Shown piece by piece: positions 1-9,724 of a stretch of DNA of 64,000 nt (positions are counted from its first letter, which is position 1; each line of letters starts with the position of its first letter). The notes beneath the pieces are model-generated. The model did not search any database. It saw nothing but the letters and a program-made list of their open reading frames with translations, and was not told the DNA's origin. This DNA comes from an uncultured Lachnospiraceae bacterium (GTDB lineage Bacteria; Bacillota; Clostridia; Lachnospirales; Lachnospiraceae): assembly GCA_905209075.1 (NCBI GenBank), contig CAJLRL010000009.1, forward strand, positions 25,549-89,548, written 5' to 3'. The position numbers and the translations under genes are program-made.

Positions 1-1
1 T

Positions 2-1198
2 GTACAGGCAATTGCTATAGACGAGCTTGTGGTCGGGGCAGAGGAGCTTTCATATGTGCTTGATTCAGGAAAGATATGTGCAATAGTAAGAAATAATGAT
101 CCGGATCTTACATATATACGTGTACTTCTTAAAAACGGCAGTGACGAGCTGTGGGATGATATTGCGGTTGAGGTATCGGCTGATCCAGGAGGAACACAGA
201 CACTTATGATAAATGATGAACAGACCGATATAAGGAAAATAGAAAGCATAAAACAGTATTTTGAACAGAGTGGATCAGATACGATAAAAATAAGTCCGGC
301 AAATGGATTTTTCCTATTTGATGGTCATACATATGAAGGTGTGCTTGAATGCAGGCAGTATGATGGGGGGATTACGGCAGTAAATACGATAAATGTCGAA
401 GATTATGTTCGATATGTCCTTCCATCAGAGATGCCATCTACATATGATGCACAGGCTCTGATGGCGCAGGCTGTGTGCGCCCGGACATTTGCATATGCGC
501 AGATGCATAACGGGACATATGCGGATTATGGTGCAAATATAGATGACTCAACAGCATATCAGGTATATAATTCAGGTGGGACATACGAATCTACGGATAA
601 AGCCGTAAATGATACTGCGCATCAGGTAATAACCTGTGGAGGAGAACTTATAACATGTTACTATTTTTCTACCTCACCTGGAATGACAGAGGACATGGAA
701 GTATGGGATTCACAGACACCACAGTACATAAAAAAAGTTAGATCAGAGGATGATAATTCCCCGTATTACAGATGGAAGGCTGTGCTTGATGCATCGGAGT
801 ATACAGATGAGAAAATAGGAAAGCTTACGGCGATAAACGTTGAAAAAACAAGTGACAGCGGATATGTGTTAAGTGTTACCCTTGAAGGAACCGAAGGAAA
901 AATAACATATAAGACCGAAAATGACATAAGGAAGGCCTTAGGAAGATACTTAAAGAGTATTGAATTAAACGATGGCTCAAAGAGAGAAAATCTGACAATG
1001 ATACCGAGTGCCTGTTTTACTGTTGAAAAAAGTGGTGATGGACAGTTTATACTTTCGGGGGGCGGATTCGGGCATGGTATAGGGATGAGTCAGTGCGGGG
1101 CAGGTAAGATGGCAGAAAACGGTGCATCATACAATGACATCATCGGATATTACTATAAAGATGTTACGATCACAGATATAAATGATCTTGCCGGATGA
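2..1198 (+). CDS. SpoIID/LytB-domain protein, 5' end outside the window
   Basis: The reading frame is open from the first bases, so the true N-terminus lies upstream; 398 residues are visible. The middle and C-terminal parts match the SpoIID/LytB family, whose founding member is a lytic transglycosylase that cleaves glycan strands during spore engulfment. Visible marks are LPSEMP, whose Glu aligns with the catalytic Glu of SpoIID, then ALMAQAVCARTFA, and the C-terminal GGGFGHGIGMSQCGA. A GTG at base 29 is a possible start but has no ribosome site, so I treat the gene as truncated by the window. It could be SpoIID itself or another sporulation or cell-wall amidase enhancer of the family; the N-terminal half would decide. 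Confidence 0.85.
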   Translation, partial: VQAIAIDELVVGAEELSYVLDSGKICAIVRNNDPDLTYIRVLLKNGSDELWDDIAVEVSADPGGTQTLMINDEQTDIRKIESIKQYFEQSGSDTIKISPANGFFLFDGHTYEGVLECRQYDGGITAVNTINVEDYVRYVLPSEMPSTYDAQALMAQAVCARTFAYAQMHNGTYADYGANIDDSTAYQVYNSGGTYESTDKAVNDTAHQVITCGGELITCYYFSTSPGMTEDMEVWDSQTPQYIKKVRSEDDNSPYYRWKAVLDASEYTDEKIGKLTAINVEKTSDSGYVLSVTLEGTEGKITYKTENDIRKALGRYLKSIELNDGSKRENLTMIPSACFTVEKSGDGQFILSGGGFGHGIGMSQCGAGKMAENGASYNDIIGYYYKDVTITDINDLAG

Positions 1199-1319
1199 TA
1201 ATATAATCCGGTTCGGATTACCATATTAATAAAAAATTTTAAGCGTATATATAGGCATGGCAACGATCATGAGTTAAAATATATTAAATTGGCTAAAATC
1301 ATATGCAATGGAGAAAAAG

Positions 1320-2774
1320 ATGAATTTACCTATAGAATTTGAAAAAAAGATGAAAGATTTCCTCGGGGATGAGTGGGAGGAGTTCCTGTACAGTTATGAT
1401 AATAACCGTTTCCAGGCGCTGCGGTTTAACACTCTTAAAGTTGGAAAAGATAAAGGCATTGAACAAGAAATTGCCGGAATAATGGATAAACTTGGCATAC
1501 CTATGGACAAAAAAGTTACGTGGGCGGACAACGCATATTATTATGATGAGGATAAGCGTCCCGGAAAACACCCATATCATGAGATGGGACTTTATTATAT
1601 ACAAGAGCCGAGTGCGATGTCGGCAGCAGCTCTTTTATCACCAAAGCCCGGCATGAGGGTTCTTGATCTTTGTGCAGCACCGGGAGGAAAGAGTACGCAG
1701 CTTTCCACATATTTAGGTGATAGAGGACTTCTTGTATCAAACGAGATAAACACGCAAAGAAGCAGGATCTTATCGCAGAACATAGAGCGTATGGGAATAA
1801 AAAATGCGATCGTGACGAATGAGGACAGCTTTACACTTACGGCACATTTTCCGAATTTTTTCCATGCGATACAGGTGGATGCGCCGTGCTCCGGTGAGGG
1901 GATGTTTAGAAAGCTTCCTGAGGCTGTAAACGAGTGGAGCCCTGAAAATGTTGCAATATGTGCCACACGCCAGAAGGAGATACTTGACAATGCGGCAGTC
2001 ATGCTTAAAGCCGGTGGAACGATTGTCTATAGCACCTGTACATTCTCAAAAGAAGAAAATGAAGATGTAATAGAGTATTTTTTGAATGAGCATCCTGATT
2101 TTACAGTTGAAAAGATGGAGCGCTTCTGGCCACATAAGCAGGATGGGGAAGGACACTTTGTCGCAAAGCTCGTAAGGCGGGGAGAACTTCTGTTAGATGA
2201 AGATGCTTATCCACAGGAAAAATCAGATGTTTTGTCAGAAGATATAACGGGAAAAAGAAAGCCATCAGGTAAATGCGCAGGTAAGAAAAATAAAAGATCA
2301 ACCGTCAAAGAGGCAGGGGGAATTTCCAAAGATAATATGGAATTATTAAATGAGTTTCTTGATATGACACTGACAGATGATATGGCTGACTGGATAAGAA
2401 ATGGAAAACTTATGATGTTTGGTGAGCAGCTTTACCGCCTGCCTGACATACAGGTGGACTTAAAAGGGCTTAAGGTACAGCGTGCGGGACTTCATATAGG
2501 AGAATTCAAAAAGAACCGGTTTGAACCATCACACTCGCTTGCGCTGGCTTTAAAGAGCAATGAGGCAAAAAATATTGTTGATCTTGATATTGATGACAGC
2601 CGAACCTCTGGATTCTTTAATGGACAGTCAGTTACTCTTGGTGAAGATCAGACACAAAAGTGCAAAAAGGGTTGGACCTTGGTATGCGTGGATGGATATT
2701 CGGCAGGATGGGGGAAAGTAAGTGGCATACAGGTAAAAAATCATTATCCAAAGGGGCTTAGAAATAAAATATAA
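1320..2774 (+). CDS. rsmF: RsmF-like 16S rRNA (cytosine-C5) methyltransferase
   Basis: A SAM-dependent RNA m5C methyltransferase of the RsmB/RsmF (NOL1/NOP2/Sun) family. The SAM-binding motif VLDLCAAPGGKSTQL, the DAPCSGEGM motif with the release cysteine, and STCTFS with the catalytic cysteine are all present in the N-terminal 250 residues. The C-terminal 150 residues (GKLMMFGEQLYRLP, LHIGEFKKNRFEPSH) match the RNA-binding extension typical of RsmF/YebU. I place the start at ATG 1320, which has GGAG six bases upstream; an in-frame ATG at 1308 has no ribosome site. The family member is clear; the exact target cytosine is inferred from the family. Confidence 0.88.
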   Translation: MNLPIEFEKKMKDFLGDEWEEFLYSYDNNRFQALRFNTLKVGKDKGIEQEIAGIMDKLGIPMDKKVTWADNAYYYDEDKRPGKHPYHEMGLYYIQEPSAMSAAALLSPKPGMRVLDLCAAPGGKSTQLSTYLGDRGLLVSNEINTQRSRILSQNIERMGIKNAIVTNEDSFTLTAHFPNFFHAIQVDAPCSGEGMFRKLPEAVNEWSPENVAICATRQKEILDNAAVMLKAGGTIVYSTCTFSKEENEDVIEYFLNEHPDFTVEKMERFWPHKQDGEGHFVAKLVRRGELLLDEDAYPQEKSDVLSEDITGKRKPSGKCAGKKNKRSTVKEAGGISKDNMELLNEFLDMTLTDDMADWIRNGKLMMFGEQLYRLPDIQVDLKGLKVQRAGLHIGEFKKNRFEPSHSLALALKSNEAKNIVDLDIDDSRTSGFFNGQSVTLGEDQTQKCKKGWTLVCVDGYSAGWGKVSGIQVKNHYPKGLRNKI

Positions 2775-2903
2775 GATACGTATATTTTCAATCAGATGGT
2801 TTCTATGAAACGGTTAGGGCATTTCTTAGTCACTAATATCATCATTATTGGCAATATTCCTAGAAGCTGAACGGAAACAAACTGTGCTGTAAAAAAATAT
2901 CGC
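2775..2903. other. Intergenic stretch with no recognised feature
   Basis: The segment between the methyltransferase stop and the promoter of the pheST leader. A short GTTTC/GAAAC hairpin near 2802 lacks a T-run. I see no open reading frame, repeat or regulatory motif here. Confidence 0.5.
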
Positions 2904-2931
2904 TTGCAAAATAAGATTTTTGTGCTAGAAT
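2904..2931 (+). promoter_or_regulatory. Promoter of the pheST T-box leader
   Basis: TTGCAA, a 16-base spacer, then TAGAAT preceded by TG one base upstream, which makes an extended -10 element. It lies about 40 bases before the T-box RNA and is the only good promoter match in the gap. Confidence 0.6.
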
Positions 2932-2970
2932 AATTGATGTGTTATAAAAACACAAATCATATATCATAAA

Positions 2971-3214
2971 AGCAATGAAAGTGTACAGTAGATCATAGTA
3001 CTCCGATCAGAGAGAGGATGCCACCGGCTGAAAGCAACCTTACGAACTGACTATGGATTGAAGTTCCCACTGGAGCTGCATGGATGAAATGAGTAGTTCA
3101 TGACGTGTTATGTACGTTACACATATAATGAGAGTCCATACGGATATAGTATGGAAATCAGGGTGGTATCGCGGAATTATAGGTTTCGTCCCTTATAGGG
3201 GCGGAACCTTTTTT
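2971..3214 (+). promoter_or_regulatory. T-box leader, predicted tRNA-Phe specific
   Basis: A T-box riboswitch that should sense uncharged tRNA-Phe and control pheS-pheT by transcription antitermination. The T-box sequence AGGGTGGTATCGCGG is at 3160-3174 and is followed at once by the terminator. A candidate specifier codon TTC (Phe) lies at 3064-3066, 3' of a long stem I and followed by the usual CTGGAGCTG-like segment. The downstream genes encode both PheRS subunits, which agrees with a Phe codon. The T-box assignment is firm; the exact specifier position is inferred from context. Confidence 0.92.
3181..3214 (+). terminator. T-box attenuator hairpin
   Basis: Arms 3181-3193 and 3197-3209 form a 13-pair stem with G-U pairs and a three-base loop, followed by six T. 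It is the terminator that competes with the T-box antiterminator. Confidence 0.88.
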
Positions 3215-3295
3215 AGTGTATAAACAAAGTATGATAAGCTTTGGATTACTGGTTTATGCACACCTATTAACAAAAATATTATGAGGTGAAATTCG

Positions 3296-4321
3296 ATGAG
3301 AGACAAAATTCAAAAGATCAGAGAAAATGCACTTGCAGAAATTGATAAGGCAGAAGGTCTTGAAAAATTAAATGATGTGCGTGCAGCAATTCTTGGAAAG
3401 AAAGGTGAACTTACAGCTGTTCTTAAAGGAATGAAAGATGTGGCACCTGAGGATCGCCCAAAAGTTGGACAGTGGGTTAATGAGACCCGTGAGGCTATCG
3501 AGGGTCTGCTTGAGCAGAAAGTAAAGAAATTTGAGGCAGAGGCATTAAAGCGCAAGTATGAGAGCGAAAAAATTGATGTGACAATGCCTGCAAAAAAACA
3601 TGAAAAAGGAAACCTTCATCCTGTTACACAGGTTAAGAACCAGCTCTCTGAGATTTTTACCTCAATGGGATTTGAAGTATACGAGGGAACAGAAATTGAG
3701 AATGATTACTATAATTTCACTGCCCTTAACACACCACAGGATCATCCGGCACGTGATATGCAGGATACATTTTATTTATCACCGGAGTTTTTGCTCCGTA
3801 CACAGACATCAGCAGGACAGATCCATGTAATGGAAGCAAAGAAACCACCTATCAAGGTTGTTTCTCCGGGAAAGGTTTTCCGTTCAGATGATGATGCTAC
3901 ACATTCTCCAATGTTCACACAGATGGAAGGACTTGTTGTTGACAAGGGGATAACACTCTGTGACCTTAAGGGAATGCTTGACCAGCTTGTAAAAAAGATA
4001 TTCGGAAAGAGTGTTACAACACGTCTTCGTCCATCATATTTCCCATTCACAGAGCCGTCTGTAGAGGTTGATGTAAGCTGTTTCCAGTGTCACGGAAAAG
4101 GATGCAGCCTGTGTAAAGGTACAGGATGGATTGAAGTACTCGGAGCAGGAGTTGTAAACAAGAAAGTGCTCGAGGGATGTAATATTGATACAGATCAGTA
4201 CAGTGGATTTGCATTCGGCATCGGTATCGAGAGAATTGCAATGCTTAAATACGGCATAAACAATATTAAACATCTGTTTGAATCAGACCTTAGAGTATTA
4301 AAGCAGATTGATGATAAATAG
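3296..4321 (+). CDS. pheS: Phenylalanyl-tRNA synthetase alpha subunit
   Basis: Class II aminoacyl-tRNA synthetase subunit that joins phenylalanine to tRNA-Phe as an alpha2-beta2 complex in the cytosol. It has the N-terminal coiled-coil, the motif 2 region FRSDDDATHSPMFTQMEG, the Cys pairs CFQCHGKGC/CSLCKGTGW usual for the family, and motif 3 GIGIERIAM near the C-terminus. At 341 residues it has the normal bacterial length. It starts at ATG 3296 after AGGTG, is controlled by the T-box just upstream, and pheT follows 22 bases later in the same operon. Confidence 0.97.
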   Translation: MRDKIQKIRENALAEIDKAEGLEKLNDVRAAILGKKGELTAVLKGMKDVAPEDRPKVGQWVNETREAIEGLLEQKVKKFEAEALKRKYESEKIDVTMPAKKHEKGNLHPVTQVKNQLSEIFTSMGFEVYEGTEIENDYYNFTALNTPQDHPARDMQDTFYLSPEFLLRTQTSAGQIHVMEAKKPPIKVVSPGKVFRSDDDATHSPMFTQMEGLVVDKGITLCDLKGMLDQLVKKIFGKSVTTRLRPSYFPFTEPSVEVDVSCFQCHGKGCSLCKGTGWIEVLGAGVVNKKVLEGCNIDTDQYSGFAFGIGIERIAMLKYGINNIKHLFESDLRVLKQIDDK

Positions 4322-4343
4322 TAAATTTTAGGAGGCACGAATT

Positions 4344-6761
4344 ATGTTAACACCACTTAGCTGGTTAAAAGATTATGTAGATATAGATGTAACTCCAAAG
4401 GAGTTAGAGGAAAAATTATTCTCATGCGGTTTCGAGGTAGAGGAATCATATGAAGTAGGAAAAGACATTTCAAACGTAGTTGTAGGTCTTGTAGAAGAAT
4501 GTGAGCCTATTCCAGAGACACATTTAAGTCTTTGCAAGGTAAACGCAGGAGAGCACGGAACATTCCAGATCTGTTGTGGTGCAGATAATGTAAAGGCAGG
4601 AGGAAAATTCCCGCTTGCACTTATCGGAGCGACAGTTTATGCAACGGCAAAGGATCATGTCACTATAGAGGGTGTCATGGAAATTAAGCAGGGTAAGCTC
4701 CGCGGATATGATTCATATGGAATGCTCTGTTCTGGTGTGGAACTTGGTTTAAACGAGGATCTTTATCCGGGAGCAGGATATAACGGACTTTTAGTTTTAC
4801 CTGAGGATGCAAAAGCCGGAGCAGATGTAAAACCTATCCTTGGCCTTGATGACTGGATCTTTGATATTGCTATAACGGCAAACAGGCCTGACTGCCAGTG
4901 TATATATGGAATGGCAAGGGAAGTTGCAGCAGTTCTTGGCAAAGAGTTAAAAGAGCCTGCAACAGATTTTACAGCTGATGATGTAAAGAAAGATTTCAAA
5001 GTAACTGTTGAAGCACAGGATATCTGCCCTAGATATACAGCACATTATGTACATGACGTAAAGATGGAACAGTCACCTGCATGGATGAGAAGACGTCTTG
5101 CACTTGTTGGGATCGGATCTATTTCAAATGTTGTCGATATTACTAATTTTGTCATTAAAGAATTAGGACAGCCTATGCATGCATTTGATTACTCATATCT
5201 TGAGGGCAATGAGATCGTTGTAAGACGTGCAAAAGAAGGAGAAAAAATTGTCACACTTGATGAAAAAGAGTTTGAACTTAACAATTCAAACCTTGTAATC
5301 TGCGATGGTAAAAAGCCTGTAGCTCTTGCCGGAATCATGGGTGGACTTAATTCGGAAATCAAGGAAGATACAACGGAGGTTATGTTTGAATCTGCAAAAT
5401 TTGCAAGAGATAACATCAGAAAAAGCTCAAGGGCACTCGGTCAGGTATCAGACTCAAGCGCACTTTACTCAAAGGGTGTGAATGAATATACAACAGAAAT
5501 GGCAATGAGAAGAGCGCTTCATCTTATAGAAGAGCTTGGATGTGGTAAAGTATCTTCGACACATATCGAAGTGACAACAGGAAACTCTCTTGAGCCAAAA
5601 GAGATGAAAGTATCTATTAAAAAAGTAAATGGTGTCATCGGCATAGAAGTTCCTACAGATGAGATCGTAAGAATACTTACAAACTTAAACTTTGCACCAA
5701 AGGTAAATGGTGATGAGCTTACAATAATGATACCAGCATATCGTGAAGATATGGAAGACTATCCTGATGTGTCAGAGGAAGTTATCAGAATGTACGGATA
5801 TGAGCATGTAGTACCTACATTTATGCCGACAGCCCATGTTACATTAGGCGGATTAAACTTAAGACAGCAGTCTGAGAGAAAGATAAAAGAGGCTTTATGT
5901 GCAGCAGGCGCATATGAGGGAATCCATTATTCATTCTTCTCACCATCAGACCTTGATCTGTTGAGATTCCCAGAGGATGCACCGCAGAGACATGCAATCA
6001 AACTTATAAATCCTATAAATATAGACCTTTCTCTCATGAGAACAACACTCGCATCTGAAATGCTCTATGCGATTTCAAGAAACCAGAAGAAGGGAACTTT
6101 AGAGGGGCGTATTTTTGAGATGGGAAATATCTTCATAGCAAAAGAACTTCCTCTTACAGAATATCCGGATGAGAGAGAGACTCTTTGTGTTGGTGTATTC
6201 GGTGAAGAAGAAACATTCTTCACATTAAAGGGAATTGCAGAAAATGTTGCAGATGCACTTGATGTGAAATTCACATATCAGACAGCAGAAAGACCATTCC
6301 TCCATCCATACCAGACAGCAGAGGTATTCTGTGACGGACAGCTTGTAGGATATCTTGGAAAAGTAAGATATGAAATATGTGATGACCTTGATATGAGAGT
6401 TCCTGCATATGTTATGGAACTTGATCTAAGAGTTCTTTCACAGTGGTATGGAAAAGACCGTGTATTTACACCAATCTCAAAATTTGATGATGAGAAGAGA
6501 GATTTTGCCTTTGTTGTAGATAAAGATATCACATGTGAGCAGATCGAAAATGGAATCAGGGAAGCCTGCGAATATGTAACAGATGTTACTTTATTCGATG
6601 TATATGAGGGTGTACAGCTTCCACCGAACAAGAAGAGTATGGCATTTAACGTTGTATTTACACCAAAGGATGAGGAACTTAAGGCAAAAGTTGTAGAGAA
6701 ATATGTAAAGAATATCCTCACTCATCTCAAGGATACAGTTGGTGTAACACTTCGTGGTTAA
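4344..6761 (+). CDS. pheT: Phenylalanyl-tRNA synthetase beta subunit
   Basis: Large subunit of PheRS, 805 residues, full length. Domains in order: N-terminal tRNA-binding OB fold (about residues 40-150), B3/B4 editing domain (about 210-380), B5 domain (about 400-470), a catalytic-like core, and a C-terminal FDX-ACB anticodon-binding domain starting near residue 710 (FTPISKFDDEKRDFAFVV). TAGGAGG lies before ATG 4344. Cotranscribed with pheS; the two subunits act only together. Confidence 0.97.
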   Translation: MLTPLSWLKDYVDIDVTPKELEEKLFSCGFEVEESYEVGKDISNVVVGLVEECEPIPETHLSLCKVNAGEHGTFQICCGADNVKAGGKFPLALIGATVYATAKDHVTIEGVMEIKQGKLRGYDSYGMLCSGVELGLNEDLYPGAGYNGLLVLPEDAKAGADVKPILGLDDWIFDIAITANRPDCQCIYGMAREVAAVLGKELKEPATDFTADDVKKDFKVTVEAQDICPRYTAHYVHDVKMEQSPAWMRRRLALVGIGSISNVVDITNFVIKELGQPMHAFDYSYLEGNEIVVRRAKEGEKIVTLDEKEFELNNSNLVICDGKKPVALAGIMGGLNSEIKEDTTEVMFESAKFARDNIRKSSRALGQVSDSSALYSKGVNEYTTEMAMRRALHLIEELGCGKVSSTHIEVTTGNSLEPKEMKVSIKKVNGVIGIEVPTDEIVRILTNLNFAPKVNGDELTIMIPAYREDMEDYPDVSEEVIRMYGYEHVVPTFMPTAHVTLGGLNLRQQSERKIKEALCAAGAYEGIHYSFFSPSDLDLLRFPEDAPQRHAIKLINPINIDLSLMRTTLASEMLYAISRNQKKGTLEGRIFEMGNIFIAKELPLTEYPDERETLCVGVFGEEETFFTLKGIAENVADALDVKFTYQTAERPFLHPYQTAEVFCDGQLVGYLGKVRYEICDDLDMRVPAYVMELDLRVLSQWYGKDRVFTPISKFDDEKRDFAFVVDKDITCEQIENGIREACEYVTDVTLFDVYEGVQLPPNKKSMAFNVVFTPKDEELKAKVVEKYVKNILTHLKDTVGVTLRG

Positions 6762-6779
6762 TTATAGATAGGAAATATT

Positions 6780-7823
6780 ATGGACGTAAAAGATTTTGAT
6801 TATGATCTTCCAGAGGAGCTTATAGCACAGGATCCTCTGGAGGACCGCTCCAGTTCAAGACTTATGGTTCTCGATAAAAAAACGGGAGAGGTAAGTCATC
6901 ACATTTTTAAAGAGATAATAAAATACTTAAGGCCGGGTGACTGCCTTGTGCTTAATAACACAAAGGTCATACCTGCACGTCTTTATGGTGTAAAAGAAGG
7001 AACTATGGCAAAAATAGAAATCCTGCTTTTGAAACGAAAACAAAATGATGTGTGGGAGACTCTTGTAAAACCGGGAAAAAAGGCGAAACCGGGTACAAAG
7101 ATCATATTCGGAGATGGCATTTTAACAGGTGAAGTGATAGATGTTGTTGATGACGGAAACAGGCTTATCCAGTTTTCTTATGATGGGATTTTCGAGGAAA
7201 TATTGGATAAACTTGGACAGATGCCGCTTCCACCATACATTACACACCAGTTAAAAGATAAAAACCGTTACCAGACTGTATATGCAAAATACGATGGCTC
7301 AGCAGCTGCTCCTACAGCAGGACTTCATTTTACAAAGGAGCTTCTCAATGAAGTAAAAGAAAAGGGCGTTGATATAGCAGAGGTAACACTTCATGTCGGA
7401 CTGGGAACCTTCAGACCTGTAAAGGTTGATAATGTGCTAGACCATCACATGCATTCAGAATTTTATATGGTATCACAGGAAGCTGCAGACAAAATAAATA
7501 ATGCAAAGAAAAACGGCGGACGTATAATCTCTGTCGGAACAACAAGTACAAGAACACTTGAATCCGCAGCAGATGAGAATGGAATGCTTCATGAGTGCAG
7601 TGGGTGGACTGATATATTTATTTATCCGGGATATAAGTTTAAAGTAATAGACTGTCTCATAACAAACTTCCATCTGCCACAGTCGACACTGGTAATGCTT
7701 GTTTCTGCGCTTGCAGGCAGGGAGCATATTTTATCGGCATACAAAAAAGCAGTAGAAGAAAAATACAGATTTTTCAGTTTTGGAGATGCAATGTTTATAA
7801 CTGATGATATGAGCATGGACTGA
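6780..7823 (+). CDS. queA: S-adenosylmethionine:tRNA ribosyltransferase-isomerase
   Basis: Makes epoxyqueuosine in the wobble base of GUN-anticodon tRNAs by moving the ribosyl part of SAM onto preQ1. Recognised by the N-terminal DFDYDLPEELIAQ, VIPARLYG, GQMPLPPYI and the C-terminal TNFHLPQSTL stretches that span the whole family. The length of 347 residues is normal. It begins 18 bases after pheT and may be read from the same transcript. No other queuosine gene lies in the window. Confidence 0.95.
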   Translation: MDVKDFDYDLPEELIAQDPLEDRSSSRLMVLDKKTGEVSHHIFKEIIKYLRPGDCLVLNNTKVIPARLYGVKEGTMAKIEILLLKRKQNDVWETLVKPGKKAKPGTKIIFGDGILTGEVIDVVDDGNRLIQFSYDGIFEEILDKLGQMPLPPYITHQLKDKNRYQTVYAKYDGSAAAPTAGLHFTKELLNEVKEKGVDIAEVTLHVGLGTFRPVKVDNVLDHHMHSEFYMVSQEAADKINNAKKNGGRIISVGTTSTRTLESAADENGMLHECSGWTDIFIYPGYKFKVIDCLITNFHLPQSTLVMLVSALAGREHILSAYKKAVEEKYRFFSFGDAMFITDDMSMD

Positions 7824-7837
7824 TGAGCACTTTTGAT

Positions 7838-7882
7838 TAATGCTATGGCGCATAGCTTGACATCACAGTGTCAGGCTTGCGT
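7838..7882. repeat. Fragment of a dispersed intergenic repeat
   Basis: This stretch repeats, with few changes, the module at 33851-33895 inside the transposon-like element. It has CTATG-GCG-CATAG at 7843-7855 and an inverted repeat AGCTTGACA/TGTCAGGCT at 7854-7877. The other copy has TGTCAAGCT, so the one base that differs in the arm turns an A-U pair into a G-U pair and keeps the hairpin. The element's outer ends are missing here. Confidence 0.7.
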
Positions 7883-8029
7883 CGAAGCAGGGCCATAAAA
7901 ACCCCTTGCAGTGAGGACAACAGCATAATTTCTGCTTGTAAATTGTATGGGGATATACTAATATATTTATGACTGGTATCTAAGGATGCTATCATATGTG
8001 TAAGAAAATAGTATAAATGGGGTAAGAAA

Positions 8030-8368
8030 ATGGAAGAAAAAAGAAAACACAAAAGACTTGATATTGATGTATCAGTGCAGCTTGAAAGACTTGACGAAGA
8101 TGGAATAACAACTCTTAAATATGTACATGTCGACGTGACAGACATTTCACGAAGTGGTATAGGCTTTAAGGCTAACGTGCCGCTTGCGCTTCATACATAT
8201 TATGATACAAAAATCCAGATATGGACAAAAGAAGTGGTTGATGCTGTTATAGAGATCGTCCGCTGTGAAGAAAAAGAAGGAGTTTATCATTACGGAGCAG
8301 TGTTTATCGGAATGACGGATACAGATGCTTTAAAGATTGATATTTATCAGATTTTCAATGATTTATAA
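8030..8368 (+). CDS. PilZ-domain protein, probable c-di-GMP receptor
   Basis: A 112-residue stand-alone PilZ domain. The two c-di-GMP contact motifs are visible: an arginine-rich N-terminal RKHKR and DISRSGIGF, which fits the D/NxSxxG pattern. The protein has no membrane segment and no fused output domain, so it probably signals by binding a partner. Its last 11 bases overlap the start of aroA, so the two are translated from one message although their functions look unrelated. The target is unknown. Confidence 0.8.
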   Translation: MEEKRKHKRLDIDVSVQLERLDEDGITTLKYVHVDVTDISRSGIGFKANVPLALHTYYDTKIQIWTKEVVDAVIEIVRCEEKEGVYHYGAVFIGMTDTDALKIDIYQIFNDL

Positions 8369-9638
8369 AGTAAAAAAAGTAGAAAAACCACATGATATTG
8401 TGGCAGAAGTTCCCGGCTCAAAAAGTATTACAAACAGAGCTCTTTTGATAGCTGCACTTTCAAAAGGGCGCAGCGTGTTAAAAGGATGTCTTTTCAGCGA
8501 TGATTCAAGGCATTTTATAGATGCTCTTATAGAACTGGGATTCCCGGTTGCTGTAAATGAAACAAAAAAAGAGATTGCAATAACAGGATTCGGTGGACAG
8601 ATACCTAAAAACAGTGCATCTATAGATGTAGGAAGCGCCGGAACAGCGGCGAGATTTCTGACTGCATTATTGGGTTTGTCAAAAGGCCGGTACCATATAA
8701 CATCTTCAGAACAGATGAAAAAGCGTCCTATGAAGGATCTTCTTTTGTCATTGGAAAAGCTGGGGGCTGTTATTGAATATGAGAATGAAGAATATCATTT
8801 TCCGTTTACTATAGGGAATAGTGGAGAATATGCTGACTCTGTTGATATAAACGTAGATAAAAGCAGCCAGTTCCTAAGTGCACTCCTTATAGCAGCTGTC
8901 GTGATGAACAGGACATTTACAATTAATGTCACAGGAACACATGGTATGGCTTATGTGGATATGACACTTAAGATGATGGAGCAGTTTGGAGTCAGGGCAA
9001 TTTCAGACAAGATAAAAGGCAGCTATATAATAGCGGAGGGATCGGAATACCGGGCTTTGTGTTATGACATTGAGCCGGATATGTCTGCAGCGTGTTATTT
9101 TTATGCGATGAGCCCTATACTTGGAGTAAAGAGCAGGGTTATCGGTGTCCACAGAAAGAGTCTTCAGGGAGATATTGCTTTTTTGGATGTACTCTTGGAC
9201 ATGGGATGTAAGCTTCATGAGGATGAAGAGTCGATAATATGTGAAGCTTCGCCGGATAATAGGATACATGGCGGGAAATGGGATTTATCATCCTTTTCGG
9301 ATCAGGCTTTGACACTTGCCGCAATTGCACCATTTGCGGATGAGGTGGTCGAGATAAATGGCATTTCACATATAAAATTCCAGGAATGCGACCGCATAAA
9401 TGCAATTATAACAAATCTTGGCGCAATGGGTGTAAAGGCAGAAGAAACTGACGATGGAGTAAGGATTTTTCCGGCTAAAGTTAAACCATGCCGGATACAG
9501 ACATATGAAGATCATCGTGTCGCAATGTCGTTTACACTGCCTGGACTTGTCAGCGATGGAATAGAAATAATGGATCCATATTGCTGCAGGAAAACTTTTG
9601 AAAATTTTTATGACGTGTTAGAAGAATGTGTATATTAA
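8358..9638 (+). CDS. aroA: 3-phosphoshikimate 1-carboxyvinyltransferase (EPSP synthase)
   Basis: Sixth step of the shikimate pathway: shikimate-3-phosphate plus PEP gives EPSP. Motifs include VPGSKSITNRALL at the N-terminus, SAGTAARFLTALL, KRPMKDLL, and EDHRVAMSF near the C-terminus. I choose ATG 8358, which overlaps the end of the PilZ gene by 11 bases; an in-frame TTG at 8337 is possible but lies deeper inside the PilZ gene. Length is 426 residues, normal for the family. With tyrA and pheA in this window it belongs to aromatic amino acid synthesis, though the genes do not form one operon. Confidence 0.94.
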   Translation: MIYKVKKVEKPHDIVAEVPGSKSITNRALLIAALSKGRSVLKGCLFSDDSRHFIDALIELGFPVAVNETKKEIAITGFGGQIPKNSASIDVGSAGTAARFLTALLGLSKGRYHITSSEQMKKRPMKDLLLSLEKLGAVIEYENEEYHFPFTIGNSGEYADSVDINVDKSSQFLSALLIAAVVMNRTFTINVTGTHGMAYVDMTLKMMEQFGVRAISDKIKGSYIIAEGSEYRALCYDIEPDMSAACYFYAMSPILGVKSRVIGVHRKSLQGDIAFLDVLLDMGCKLHEDEESIICEASPDNRIHGGKWDLSSFSDQALTLAAIAPFADEVVEINGISHIKFQECDRINAIITNLGAMGVKAEETDDGVRIFPAKVKPCRIQTYEDHRVAMSFTLPGLVSDGIEIMDPYCCRKTFENFYDVLEECVY

Positions 9639-9642
9639 AAAG

Positions 9643-9688
9643 CAGCCGCTTTTGCAGATATTGATTAATCTGTGAAGCGGCTGTTTTG
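9643..9688. terminator. Bidirectional terminator between aroA and tyrA
   Basis: CAGCCGCTT at 9643-9651 pairs with AAGCGGCTG at 9675-9683, with an inner CAGAT/ATCTG pair. There are T-rich bases after the stem and A-rich bases before it, so it can end both convergent transcripts. Confidence 0.75.
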
Positions 9689-9724
9689 GCTCATAAATGA
9701 AAGCGTTATATGATCTTTGCAGTA

